Source of the DNA: Ruminococcaceae bacterium UBA5413
Lineage (GTDB): Bacteria; Bacillota; Clostridia; Oscillospirales; Acutalibacteraceae
DNA: 64,000 nt
Direction: 5' to 3'
NCBI GenBank assembly: GCA_002409585.1
Contig: DHNP01000045.1
Span: 104,815 to 168,814 of the forward strand
Under the pieces are notes generated by a model, which saw nothing but the letters and a program-made list of their open reading frames with translations, ran no database searches and was not told the origin of the DNA. The position numbers and the translations under genes are program-made. The number at the start of each line of letters is the position of its first letter. Position 1 is the first letter of the stretch. Positions 42,527 to 51,683 of the stretch are shown piece after piece.

Positions 42527-44617
42527 ATGGATTTCGGCATCAGGTTCTTTCTTATCCTTTCCATCATTATTTCCATAATCTCCTTTTTGTTTGCGGCATG
42601 GCTGCGAAAATGGGTTACAAGCCGCCCGTCTTCGAACCCCCGCATCGCACAAATAGGAGATTTAATTAGGAACGGAGCGAACACTTTCCTGCGTAAAGAA
42701 TACACTGTCCTTGCAAAGTTCGCCGGCATAGTGGCAATATGCATCCTGTTATTCCTCCCAAGCCCAATTTGGGCCGGTAACGCCCAGGAAAACTTCACAA
42801 TGGCAATCGCATATCTATGCGGCACTGTCTTCTCGGCGGCTGCCGGCGTAGTGGGCATTAGGATTGCCACCATTGCCAATGTAAAGACTGCCGAAGCGGC
42901 GCAAAAAGGGATTAAGCCCTCGTTTATGTCAGGTTTCCGCGGCGGGGCTGTCATGGGCATGGCAGTTGTAGGCGGCACGCTTCTCGGCGTATCGCTCGTA
43001 ATGCTTATTACTGGGAACACCACGGCGCTGCTCGGCTTCAGCTTCGGCGCCAGCTCGCTCGCCCTTTTCGCCAAAGCCGGCGGCGGCATTTACACTAAAA
43101 CAGCCGACATAAGCGCCGACATAGTCGGTAAGGTTGAGCTCGGCATACCCGAAGACGATCCGAGGAACCCCGCCGTTATTGCCGATAACGTCGGCGACAA
43201 CGTGGGCGACGTGGCCGGCATGGGTGCCGACCTGTTTGACTCAAACGTAGCTTCCATGGCAGCGGCTCTTGTCATAGGCGCTACGCTCGACCAAAAAGCC
43301 GGCGGCACTGCAAACACGAGCATGGTTTTCTGCTACGCCGCAATAGGGCTGCTTGCCTCTATTATAGGTGTTGCCACCGCGCGCATGGGCAAAAACGGTA
43401 ACCCTACCAAAGCGCTCAACTCCAGTACTTACGTTACAACGGCAATTTTCGCCGTACTCACGGCTATTGCGACATCGGCTTTTAACTTCGAATGGCGCGT
43501 ATGGGGCGCAAGCATCGTCGGGCTTTTAGTCGGCGTCATCATAGGCTTTGCAAGTGACTACTTCACCGATGACACCAAAAAGCCAGTGCACAACGTGGCG
43601 AAGTCGTCCGAGTCAGGTCCTGCTTTCACTATCCTTTCCGGAATTTCATACGGCTTTTTAAGTACGCTCCCGTCAATGGTAGGCATAGCTGTTTCGGCTC
43701 TCGTCGCGTATAAACTCTGCGACCCTATCGGAGAAGGCTACGCAATGTACGGCATAGCGATGTCTTCCGTCGGAATGCTGTCAATAGTCGGAATGATAAT
43801 TTCCAACGATGCTTACGGGCCGATAGTTGACAATGCCCGCGGCCTTGCTGAAATGGGCAACCTCGGCGACGATGTGCTTGACATAACAGACTCGCTTGAC
43901 AGTGCGGGCAACACCGTAAAAGCCATTACAAAAGGCTTCGCCATCGGCGCTGCCGGCCTTACGGTTATCGCCCTGCTCGGCGCGTTCATAAGCCAGGTCA
44001 ACGTTTCTGCCGAAGAACTCGGCATGCAGACGCTTACAGGCTTCGACGTCATGGACCCGATAGTGTTCTTCGGCATGCTTGTCGGCGCGGCAATTCCGGC
44101 TGTCTTTTCAGCAATGCTCATACTCGGCGTAGACCGCAACGCGCAGAGGATGGTTGCTGAAATCCACCGCCAGTTCCGCGAAATCATCGGCCTTAGGGAA
44201 AGTAAGGAAGGCGTCACGCCTGACTACAACAAATGTATAGAAATTGCAACGCTCGGCGCACTTAAGGAACTTATCCCAGCAGGCGTAATGACGATTGTAG
44301 CTACGCTCATAGTCGGCTTTATAGGCGGCGTAAAGGCAATCGGCGGTTTCCTGTGCGGCAATATCATTACAGGGCTTCTGCTTGCGCTCTTTATGGGTAA
44401 CGCAGGCGGCCTGTGGGACAATTCCAAAAAATATATTGAATCAGGGAATAACGGCGGCAAAGGCTCGGATGCACATAAAGCGGCTGTTGTCGGCGACACC
44501 GTCGGCGATCCGTTCAAAGACACCGCAGGGCCTTCCATCAACACGCAAATCACAGTCGTATCTCTGATTGCTTCGTTGATGTCCACCATTTTCCTTACAG
44601 TTTCTTTAGTTCACTGA
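42527..44617 (+). CDS. hppA: Membrane-bound proton-translocating pyrophosphatase
   Basis: 696 residues with about 16 membrane segments. Uses PPi hydrolysis to pump ions out. The PPi-binding regions ADIVGKVELGIPEDDPRNPA and ADNVGDNVGDVAGMGADLFD are intact, as is the C-terminal GDTVGDPFKDTAGPS. The diagnostic GNTVKAITKG carries Lys where potassium-dependent enzymes have Ala, so it should be a potassium-independent, H+-pumping type. ATG 42527 is chosen for TAGGAG and the family start; an upstream in-frame ATG at 42452 is in the leader. Confidence 0.95.
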   Translation: MDFGIRFFLILSIIISIISFLFAAWLRKWVTSRPSSNPRIAQIGDLIRNGANTFLRKEYTVLAKFAGIVAICILLFLPSPIWAGNAQENFTMAIAYLCGTVFSAAAGVVGIRIATIANVKTAEAAQKGIKPSFMSGFRGGAVMGMAVVGGTLLGVSLVMLITGNTTALLGFSFGASSLALFAKAGGGIYTKTADISADIVGKVELGIPEDDPRNPAVIADNVGDNVGDVAGMGADLFDSNVASMAAALVIGATLDQKAGGTANTSMVFCYAAIGLLASIIGVATARMGKNGNPTKALNSSTYVTTAIFAVLTAIATSAFNFEWRVWGASIVGLLVGVIIGFASDYFTDDTKKPVHNVAKSSESGPAFTILSGISYGFLSTLPSMVGIAVSALVAYKLCDPIGEGYAMYGIAMSSVGMLSIVGMIISNDAYGPIVDNARGLAEMGNLGDDVLDITDSLDSAGNTVKAITKGFAIGAAGLTVIALLGAFISQVNVSAEELGMQTLTGFDVMDPIVFFGMLVGAAIPAVFSAMLILGVDRNAQRMVAEIHRQFREIIGLRESKEGVTPDYNKCIEIATLGALKELIPAGVMTIVATLIVGFIGGVKAIGGFLCGNIITGLLLALFMGNAGGLWDNSKKYIESGNNGGKGSDAHKAAVVGDTVGDPFKDTAGPSINTQITVVSLIASLMSTIFLTVSLVH

Positions 44618-44640
44618 TACTTACGGTATTTTCACACTTT

Positions 44641-44672
44641 CCCGGCGTGCTTACGGCGCGCCGGGATTTCTT
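44641..44672. terminator. Terminator between hppA and the P-type ATPase
   Basis: CCCGGCG pairs with CGCCGGG (44641-44665), followed by ATTTCTTT. Confidence 0.75.
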
Positions 44673-44699
44673 TGTACAGTAACCTTTATGAAAAACCGT

Positions 44700-47345
44700 T
44701 CACGCTTTCACCTGTACGTGCGCGCGCTGTACGGCCTTGACAATCTCTACAACGGGAATTATCGATACGGAAAGCGCCAACGCCACGCCGTACTCTTTCA
44801 GGCTTATGGGCGTAAAACCGAAAAGATCCGCCAAAGCAGGGATTTCCAGCACGGCTGTCGTAAGCACAAGGCTGCTTAACATAGCGCCCCACAGGATTTT
44901 ATTTTGGCTGCCGAGTGTGAAGACGCTGCAGCGCTGGCTGCGCATATTGAAGCTGTGAAAAATTTCGCACATGCTCATCGTTAAAAACGCCATGGTCATG
45001 CCGTCCGGAGAAATGCCCTTCGGCATTTCAAAATACCCTATTTCCATACAATGCCCTATGATATATGATGCCAGCGTTATAACCGTTATCAATATGCCCT
45101 GATATATAATGTCCGTCCCTACCCCGCCGGCAAAAACACTGTCGCTTGACTTGCGCGGCGGCCTCTGCATGCTGCCCGGTTCTTCCCGCTCAGTGCCAAG
45201 GGCAAGCGCCGGAAAGCAGTCGGTTATAAGGTTTATAAACAGCAGGTGTACTGGGTTCAGCAGTGTAAAACCCATAAGTGTGGCAAAAAACACGCCCATG
45301 ACTTCGCTCATATTAGAAGCAAGCAAAAACTGTATCGCCTTGCGTATGTTGTCATAAATACGGCGGCCCTCCTCAACGGCATGTACAATCGTAGCGAAGT
45401 TGTCGTCCGCAAGGACCATATCGGCGACGTTCTTGGTAACGTCCGTTCCGGTAATGCCCATCCCTATGCCTATGTTTGCGGCTTTTATGCTCGGCGCATC
45501 ATTTACGCCGTCGCCGGTCATGGCAGTGATGTACCCCCTTTTCTTCCACGCGTTCACTATGCGTACCTTATGCTCAGGCTGTACACGCGCGTAAACGCCG
45601 TATTTGTCTATGGACTTAACAAGCCCGTCTTCGCTTATATCGTCAAGCTCCCTGCCGGTAACTGCCTCGCCTGAGCCTTTAATTATGCCAAGCTCCTTAG
45701 CTATAGCGACGGCCGTGTCCTTATGGTCTCCGGTTATCATTACAGGGCGTATACCGGCCGTGCGGCACTCCTCTATGGCTGTTTTAACTTCAGGGCGCAC
45801 AGGGTCAATCATACCTGTAAGGCCTATGAAGCAAAGCTGCCGCTCAAGGAATTGCGGGGTGTCGTCCTGAGGTTTTTTTGCCCAAAGGCGCTGCGCCGCC
45901 GCCAGCACCCGGAGTGCTTTGTCCGCCATGTCTTTATTTACAGCAAGTATCTCACCTCTCTTGCTGTCCGTCAAAGGCTGTATACTTCCGTTTTCAATGT
46001 AATGCGTACAGCGTTTAAGGACTTCCTCCGGCGCGCCCTTCGTATACTGGATAAATTCCGCCCCGTTTTTATGGACCGTACTCATCATCTTACGCACAGA
46101 GTCGAAAGGCGCCTCGTCAACGCGCGGATTTTCCGCTTCCATAGCGCCCTTTTTGATGCCAAGCTTAACCGCATAATTTACAAGCGCCGCCTCAGTCGGC
46201 TCGCCCTCGGCTTCGCTGTCCTCATTAAGCGAGGCGTCGTTGCACATAGACATGGCGCATGCGAGAAGCCGCTCGTCACCGTAGTGCTCAACGACGGTCA
46301 TTTTATTCTGCGTAAGTGTTCCCGTTTTGTCCGAACAGATTACCTGAGCGCAGCCGAGCGTTTCCACCGCTGTCAACCTGCGTATAACGGCGTTGCGTTT
46401 GCTCATGTTTGTAACGCCTATGGAAAGTACAACCGTAACAACTGTGGCAAGCCCTTCGGGTATGGCTGCAACGGCAAGCGAAACGGCAACCATGAAGGTC
46501 GAAAGGACGGTATTTAAATCAAATTTGCCGGCTGAAATCAAATTAAACGCGAAGATAAATATACATATGCCGAGTACAAGCTTTGAAAGCGTTTTGCCAA
46601 GCTCAGACAGCTTGACCTGCAGAGGCGTCTGCTCGTTTTCCGCCGCAGAGAGCGCGCCAGCTATCTTGCCCATCTCGGTTTGCATGCCTGTGCCTGTAAC
46701 CGCCATGCGCCCGCGGCCGTAAACGACCGTAGACCCCATATAGCACATATTTTTACGGTCCCCGAGCGTGATGTCTTTCTCGCCTTCAGAAAGTTTCAGC
46801 GCTTCTGTCACCTTATTTACAGGCACGCTTTCACCCGTAAGGGCCGCCTCCTCGACCTTAAGGCTCGCGGATTCCAAAATACGCCCGTCCGCCGGTACGC
46901 TGTCGCCTGCCTCAAGTACGACTACGTCGCCGGGAACAAGTTCGGAGCTGTGCAGGCTTACCTGCCTGCCGTCACGCAGTACCCTGCTTGTAGCGGCTGT
47001 CATTGTCTGTAAAGCTTCGATGGCGGCCTCCGCCTTGCTTTCCTGATAAACACCTAAAACAGCGTTTAGGACGACGACAACGAGGATAATAAATACATCT
47101 GTAAGCCTGCCTCCCTGCATAAAGCTTGTAACCGCGGAAACCGCCGCGGAAACCATCAAGATGATCAGCATAGGGTCATTCAGCTGGTTCAGGAACCGCC
47201 TTGCAAGCGTAATTTTCGGAGGTTCTTTTAATTTATTAGGCCCGTATTTTTTAATCCTCTTTCCGGCTTCTTCGGCAGACAAGCCGTCGGCACCGCTCCT
47301 TTCGCTGCGCAGGACTTCCTCTGCGGAGAGTTCATAACTTTTCAT
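44700..47345 (-). CDS. P-type Ca2+/Mn2+-transporting ATPase (P2 type)
   Basis: 881 residues: N-terminal cation ATPase domain, actuator TGES motif (LTGESVPV), phosphorylated Asp in ICSDKTGTLTQNKM, hinge TGDGVNDAPS and four C-terminal helices. Ion-site residues resemble calcium pumps: VAAIPEGLA in M4 and NLITDCFPALALG in M6. Relatives of the PMR1/YoaB kind export Mn2+. The leader contains what looks like a yybP-ykoY riboswitch, so manganese export is the more likely role here (inference). Confidence 0.93.
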   Translation of the reverse strand: MKSYELSAEEVLRSERSGADGLSAEEAGKRIKKYGPNKLKEPPKITLARRFLNQLNDPMLIILMVSAAVSAVTSFMQGGRLTDVFIILVVVVLNAVLGVYQESKAEAAIEALQTMTAATSRVLRDGRQVSLHSSELVPGDVVVLEAGDSVPADGRILESASLKVEEAALTGESVPVNKVTEALKLSEGEKDITLGDRKNMCYMGSTVVYGRGRMAVTGTGMQTEMGKIAGALSAAENEQTPLQVKLSELGKTLSKLVLGICIFIFAFNLISAGKFDLNTVLSTFMVAVSLAVAAIPEGLATVVTVVLSIGVTNMSKRNAVIRRLTAVETLGCAQVICSDKTGTLTQNKMTVVEHYGDERLLACAMSMCNDASLNEDSEAEGEPTEAALVNYAVKLGIKKGAMEAENPRVDEAPFDSVRKMMSTVHKNGAEFIQYTKGAPEEVLKRCTHYIENGSIQPLTDSKRGEILAVNKDMADKALRVLAAAQRLWAKKPQDDTPQFLERQLCFIGLTGMIDPVRPEVKTAIEECRTAGIRPVMITGDHKDTAVAIAKELGIIKGSGEAVTGRELDDISEDGLVKSIDKYGVYARVQPEHKVRIVNAWKKRGYITAMTGDGVNDAPSIKAANIGIGMGITGTDVTKNVADMVLADDNFATIVHAVEEGRRIYDNIRKAIQFLLASNMSEVMGVFFATLMGFTLLNPVHLLFINLITDCFPALALGTEREEPGSMQRPPRKSSDSVFAGGVGTDIIYQGILITVITLASYIIGHCMEIGYFEMPKGISPDGMTMAFLTMSMCEIFHSFNMRSQRCSVFTLGSQNKILWGAMLSSLVLTTAVLEIPALADLFGFTPISLKEYGVALALSVSIIPVVEIVKAVQRAHVQVKA

Positions 47346-47405
47346 TTAGGGTTCCTCACTTTCATAGCTTTACAAAACGATTTAATATTGCCGGTATTAT
47401 ATATT

Positions 47406-47459
47406 AAAAGGCTCATACCACAAAGCATTACTCACAGTATCTGCTTTGCGGTATGAGTC
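47406..47459 (-). terminator. Riboswitch expression platform: terminator hairpin
   Basis: GGCTCATACCACAAAGCA (47410-47427) pairs with TGCTTTGCGGTATGAGTC (47442-47459), 18 positions with two imperfect, and TTTT follows on the minus strand. Its 5' arm on the minus strand includes the 3' strand of the aptamer's first helix, so the two structures exclude each other. Confidence 0.85.
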
Positions 47460-47540
47460 TCATTCTTTTTGGGCGGCACCGGGTTTAAAGCCGGACTGAC
47501 GATACCGTCCCGCGCACGGCGCGGAATTACTCCCTCATAA
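47452..47540 (-). ncRNA. yybP-ykoY (Mn2+) riboswitch aptamer
   Basis: On the minus strand the helix P1 is TTATGAG (47540-47534) with ACTCATA (47458-47452). The conserved loop 1 segment GGGAGTAA follows the 5' strand, then a P2 hairpin (CCGCGC, 3-base loop, GCGCGG, 47510-47524), a second hairpin with CCGG arms (47479-47494), and the closing GAGAC just before the P1 3' strand. Spacing and motifs match the yybP-ykoY class, which senses Mn2+ and often sits before P-type ATPases. Confidence 0.78.
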
Positions 47541-47558
47541 GTAAAATTCATTTTTTAC

Positions 47559-47587
47559 ATTATACTACAATATATAATCATTGTCAA
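47559..47587 (-). promoter_or_regulatory. Consensus sigma-A promoter for the riboswitch and ATPase
   Basis: Minus strand TTGACA (47587-47582), 17 bases, TATAAT (47564-47559): a perfect consensus. Transcription should start just before the aptamer. Confidence 0.88.
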
Positions 47588-47628
47588 CACAATTTCTTGC
47601 GCTTAATTAATTGGATTGCAAAGCGGAG

Positions 47629-48057
47629 TTATTCGCCGATAACCTGGATGAAAATTGTCCTTTTCTGCGGCCCGTCAAATTCGGCAAGGTATATATCCTG
47701 CGCGCCGCCGCAGACCATCTTCCCATCACTGACAGGAAAAATACAGTTATTTCCGCATAAAAGGCTTTTTATATGTCCTGTCGAATTATTGCCGGTTGCT
47801 CCGTAGCTGGGAAGAAAATGGGCATGTGCATATGGCGCTTCAAGAGGGACAAGGCGTGTAAACGTATCGGCAATATCGGTTTCGACACACGGAAGACCCT
47901 CGTTTACAAAAATGCCCGTTGTAGTATGGGACGTTATAATAACTGCAAGGCCGGACTTTACACCGCTGCTTTCAACAGTTTCATGGACTTCATCAGTAAT
48001 GTTAATAAATTCCTCAGCTTTGCGGCTCATAACGGAAATTGTTTTTAAAACTACCAT
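47629..48057 (-). CDS. yjbQ: YjbQ / UPF0047 family protein
   Basis: 142 residues with the family pattern ITSHTTTGIFVNEG and the His/Asn-rich end of a barrel (AHAHFLPSYGATGNNSTGHIKSLLCGNN). The family has weak thiamine-phosphate synthase activity in tests; the true role is not settled. It is the last gene of the eight-gene frl-like unit, three bases after an amidohydrolase gene. Confidence 0.9.
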   Translation of the reverse strand: MVVLKTISVMSRKAEEFINITDEVHETVESSGVKSGLAVIITSHTTTGIFVNEGLPCVETDIADTFTRLVPLEAPYAHAHFLPSYGATGNNSTGHIKSLLCGNNCIFPVSDGKMVCGGAQDIYLAEFDGPQKRTIFIQVIGE

Positions 48058-48060
48058 AAT

Positions 48061-48909
48061 TTATTCCCCCTTTAAAAACCGTTCGGCATTTTCCGCATAT
48101 AAAGCAGTGCGGGCATAGTCGCGCATGGATACTTTATCAAGCGCCCGTTTGAGCTTAAACGCCCTGAAACGCGGTCCGTTGGAAGCAAACATGACTTGTT
48201 TGTAAAAACTTCTTTCAAACCAGCGCGGCCCCATGTCTACCGTAAACAGCCGCTGCATCGATTCTTCAGGCGAGTCAAGGTAAAGCAGCGACGTATCTGT
48301 GTAAATATTGGGGTATTTTATCATAAGCATGGCCATTTCACGCACCCAGGGCCATGCAAAATGCGCGAGGCAAATGCGAAGGTCGGGGTGCTTCATGGCC
48401 GTTTCCTCAAACAGCGTAGGGTTACAGTACTTTACAGGCGTATCCGGTTCCCATGAAAGGCCGGCATGGAAAATAACCGGCTTGTTGTATTCGATACATT
48501 TTTTATAAATAGGTTCCATAATACTGTCCGACGGGTAAAATTTCTGTTTTGCGGGGTTAAGCTTCAGGCCCTCAAGCTTCAGCTTCCCAAACGCATAGTC
48601 AAGCACTTCTACGGCATCACCGCGGTTTGGGTCTACACTGGCGAAACCTATGAAACGTTCAGGGTGGGCAGACACAATCTCGGCAATTTCTTCATTTGTA
48701 ACGATCCATCCGCCGGCAGTCGCAGTCAGGTCTAACGGAAGAAGCGCCGCGCGGTCTATCCCGCCTGCATCCATCTCCGCAAAAAATTCATCAAAGGACA
48801 TGGGGCTTTGTTTCCACACTCCGAATTCTTTCTGCCTGAAAGCAAGTTCATTTTTATCACCGCATATTATATCGTAAAATATAGGATGCACGTGCATATC
48901 AATGACCAT
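48061..48909 (-). CDS. Amidohydrolase-2 family TIM-barrel protein
   Basis: 282 residues. The metal motif HVH is at residues 6-8. Further family positions are FHAGLSW, LAHFAWPW, and near the end MFASNGPRF, where most relatives have Asp in a GSD/ASD motif; here it is Asn. Relatives are hydrolases and decarboxylases of small aromatic or sugar-acid compounds. Good AGAGGTG ribosome site. Its place in the frl-like unit suggests it acts on a product of that pathway (inference). Confidence 0.82.
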   Translation of the reverse strand: MVIDMHVHPIFYDIICGDKNELAFRQKEFGVWKQSPMSFDEFFAEMDAGGIDRAALLPLDLTATAGGWIVTNEEIAEIVSAHPERFIGFASVDPNRGDAVEVLDYAFGKLKLEGLKLNPAKQKFYPSDSIMEPIYKKCIEYNKPVIFHAGLSWEPDTPVKYCNPTLFEETAMKHPDLRICLAHFAWPWVREMAMLMIKYPNIYTDTSLLYLDSPEESMQRLFTVDMGPRWFERSFYKQVMFASNGPRFRAFKLKRALDKVSMRDYARTALYAENAERFLKGE

Positions 48910-48921
48910 TTTTACACCTCT

Positions 48922-49716
48922 TTAATATGGCTCAAATTTAGTGATAACTTCAGATGAGACTTCGGCGCCCTTTTTCATGCACAGCGGTATGTCCCAGCCG
49001 TTTATAATTCCGTAAGTAAAGCCGGCGATATAGCTGTCGCCCGCCCCGACCGTGTTGACTACTTTTGCCGGTACAATGCCGCAGCGGTACAAATGCTCGC
49101 CGTCCCAGCTGATGCTTCCGAGTTCTCCAAGCGTGGCGGTGACAATTTTGGGGCCGCGGCCCTGTATTTTTTTTATCCAATCCACTATAAACGCATCGTC
49201 TTTATCATAAGACAAAAATGCGTAATCGACATAAGGGAAAATTTTTTCGCACTTATAATCAGGGTCGGCGGAAAAGACTGAAAAGTCCATAACTGTTTTT
49301 ACGCCTGCATCGTGCAGCTCCGGAAGATGCGTTAACACGTTGCCGAACAAATCGGTATGCATATAATCGTGCTGCTTTATAAAGTCTATTTCTTCATTGT
49401 TTACCGAGTAATCCGCCATGACGCCTTCTATTTCTTTTAAATGCACACGGTCTGTTCCGTTTTTTAATCCCATAAGCATTTTGCATGTATCTCCATGCTC
49501 AACGCGCAGGTGTGTTACGTCAATGCCTTCTTCTTTAAGTCTTTCCTTCATTTTGGCACCATATTCGTCAGTGCCTACAACACTGACAACCGAAACAGGT
49601 ATGCCCATCCTGCAAAGGTGTATGCCCCAGTCCACACCGTTACCGGTAGGATAAAATTTGCCGAGTTCTTCATATACGTCCGCGCATGAAAAGCCAACCG
49701 CTGCGACTTTCACCAT
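48922..49716 (-). CDS. PfkB-family sugar kinase, FrlD-like (copy 1)
   Basis: 264 residues, length of fructoselysine 6-kinase. The nucleotide/catalytic motif is NTVGAGDSYIAGFTYG with the catalytic Asp. N-terminal substrate motif is DVYEELGKFYPTGNGVDWGIHLCRMG, where FrlD has GGNAVNVAVY; the changed residues suggest a different sugar ligand from copy 2. It lies 94 bases after copy 2, in a gap that holds a small CCGTTT/AAACGG hairpin at 49758-49776. Confidence 0.85.
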   Translation of the reverse strand: MVKVAAVGFSCADVYEELGKFYPTGNGVDWGIHLCRMGIPVSVVSVVGTDEYGAKMKERLKEEGIDVTHLRVEHGDTCKMLMGLKNGTDRVHLKEIEGVMADYSVNNEEIDFIKQHDYMHTDLFGNVLTHLPELHDAGVKTVMDFSVFSADPDYKCEKIFPYVDYAFLSYDKDDAFIVDWIKKIQGRGPKIVTATLGELGSISWDGEHLYRCGIVPAKVVNTVGAGDSYIAGFTYGIINGWDIPLCMKKGAEVSSEVITKFEPY

Positions 49717-49810
49717 TTTTGCCTCTCCTTTTTAATTATATTGAACCTCCGATTTTACCGTTTTAGTTTTAAACGGCAAACCAGCGGACACCAAAAATAC
49801 GTAAAATCAC

Positions 49811-50671
49811 TTAGCCATAGACTTTACCGTGCCCCCATGAGCCGGCAAGGCCGCAGACTTTTGAAGCAAAAGCAGCCGCTTTTCCCATGCATTCCTCTAC
49901 AGTTCCCTGTAAAACGGATTTATCCTTGACTTTTTGAGTATAGCTTACAAGGAAAGCCGTAAGGAAACTGTCCCCGGCGCCCATCGTATCCACCATATGT
50001 TCTACAGGATAAGCCTTTTGCGTATAGAACCGTTCACCGTCAAAAGCTATGCTTCCGCCGGAGCCAAGCGTCGCAACAGAGACTTTAACGCCGTATTTCG
50101 CTAATTTCTGTAAGCGCTCATGTATTTTGCTTTCTTCCATACCGCTGCAAGACATAAACGCATAGTCTACAAGCGGTGCGATATCAGCGTAATACTTATC
50201 AGCCGAGTCATCTGAAAAATCAAAAGATACCGGTATACCGGCAGCTTTTATTTTAGGCAGCTGGCGTTCTGTAAAGCAATAGTTTCCGCTGTGTACAAGG
50301 TCAAAGCCTTTAATATATTCAAGATCGAAGCGGTCAAGTACAAAGGAAGTCTGGCCGCGTATGCCGCCTTCGTTTGAGCCGAGGAAAACACGGTCGTTGT
50401 TTTCCACTGTAACTTTTGCACAGCCGTTTTCGCCTACCAGCTGTCTGCATTTTATCGTTTCAATTCCCTCTTCACAAAGGCAGTTTATGACATGCTGCGC
50501 TTCCATGTCGTCACCAAAGTATCCCATGTAAGCGCTTCGCTTTGCTCCGAACATTTTCGAATATACGGCAAAATTTACCGCGTTGCCACCCGGATACATT
50601 GTTTTAATATGCTCATATTTGTCAACGACATTGTCGCCGAACCCTAACACTTTCACATTATATTCGGCCAT
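49811..50671 (-). CDS. PfkB-family sugar kinase, FrlD-like (copy 2)
   Basis: 286 residues. The N-terminus DNVVDKYEHIKTMYPGGNAVNFAVYSKMFG is close to the substrate motif of FrlD, and DTMGAGDSFLTAFLVSY is the catalytic motif. The natural inference is phosphorylation of a fructosamine-type substrate at C6. It lies 18 bases after the SIS gene. Confidence 0.86.
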   Translation of the reverse strand: MAEYNVKVLGFGDNVVDKYEHIKTMYPGGNAVNFAVYSKMFGAKRSAYMGYFGDDMEAQHVINCLCEEGIETIKCRQLVGENGCAKVTVENNDRVFLGSNEGGIRGQTSFVLDRFDLEYIKGFDLVHSGNYCFTERQLPKIKAAGIPVSFDFSDDSADKYYADIAPLVDYAFMSCSGMEESKIHERLQKLAKYGVKVSVATLGSGGSIAFDGERFYTQKAYPVEHMVDTMGAGDSFLTAFLVSYTQKVKDKSVLQGTVEECMGKAAAFASKVCGLAGSWGHGKVYG

Positions 50672-50689
50672 AATTTATTCCTTCCCTAT

Positions 50690-51658
50690 TCAGTATTTTT
50701 CAATCCCCATATAACGGCGCATCTCCGTAGGGTGGTTGTGCTTTTTTGCCAAAGCCTCGCGGAATTCACAGTTCATAGCATAAAAAAGTATCGGGTTAAA
50801 ATAATCCACCACTGATTTGTCTATCGCGCCAAGACCTAAGTCAAGGGCATCAATAACTATTAATTTATCTGTATGATTCCTAAGGAAATCCTCGGCGCGC
50901 TGATCCATTACACGGCTTCGCCCGGCGGACTTTTGCAGAAAATAAAAAACATTTTTGTCCGTACATTCAAACGGCCCGTGAAAATATTCCGCCGAATGTA
51001 TATAGGCGCAGTTCTGCCACTGCATTTCCATTAGCGAGCATATGGCAAACCCATATGTCTGTGAAAATGCCGGTCCGCTCCCCAAAACGTAGAAGAAAGG
51101 TTCTTCCCCATATTTTTCAGCAAACTCTTCCGTAAGGCCGCCGTTGACTTTTTTAACTGCTCCGGCAATTATTTGGTCCATTTGTGAAATGCCTTTTAAA
51201 AGTTCACCGTACTTTGGGAAATTTTCCTGTGCTGAAAGCAATTCTGCGGCAAGTTCCAACGTTATGCCTGCCGGCGTATTGCTTACAGGAACATTGTCTC
51301 CCCACGGGTAGACGAACGATATGAATTCAGGGTCGTCGGAAGCGGACTTTGCAGCGTGCGTCATGGTTATAACCGCGGCTCCGGCCTGCTTTGCAAATTT
51401 CGCCGCCTCAACGGTTTCAGGTGTTTCTCCCGAATGCGAACAGGCTATGACAAGGCTGGCCGTGCCGAGCTTTTTGGGCGGTGCCGTCAAAAATTCGCGG
51501 CCTGTATACCAGCCCGATTCCACTTTGGCCGATTCTGCGTTCATCATGTAATGAGCCGAATAAAGGTCTATGAGCGAGCCTCCGCAGGCTACCCAATAAA
51601 TCTGCCTGATTTCCTTTTTTTCTTCCAGTATCCTTGCGATTGCGTTTTTTGCGTCCAA
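50690..51658 (-). CDS. SIS-domain protein, FrlB-like deglycase
   Basis: 322 residues with two SIS sugar-phosphate-binding domains (YWVACGGSLIDLYSAHYMMNAE, VIACSHSGETPETVEAAKFAKQAGA). The second half has AYIHSAEYFHGPFE, as in fructoselysine-6-phosphate deglycase, which gives glucose 6-phosphate and the free amino compound. TTG start seven bases after GGAGG. It lies between the epimerase and kinase genes, as the deglycase does in frl operons. Confidence 0.87.
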   Translation of the reverse strand: MDAKNAIARILEEKKEIRQIYWVACGGSLIDLYSAHYMMNAESAKVESGWYTGREFLTAPPKKLGTASLVIACSHSGETPETVEAAKFAKQAGAAVITMTHAAKSASDDPEFISFVYPWGDNVPVSNTPAGITLELAAELLSAQENFPKYGELLKGISQMDQIIAGAVKKVNGGLTEEFAEKYGEEPFFYVLGSGPAFSQTYGFAICSLMEMQWQNCAYIHSAEYFHGPFECTDKNVFYFLQKSAGRSRVMDQRAEDFLRNHTDKLIVIDALDLGLGAIDKSVVDYFNPILFYAMNCEFREALAKKHNHPTEMRRYMGIEKY

Positions 51659-51683
51659 GTTAAAACCTCCAAATTATATAGTG

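Noticed and set aside
45723..46517. Plus-strand open frame of 264 codons inside the P-type ATPase gene
   Set aside because: Antisense shadow; no ribosome site or family resemblance.
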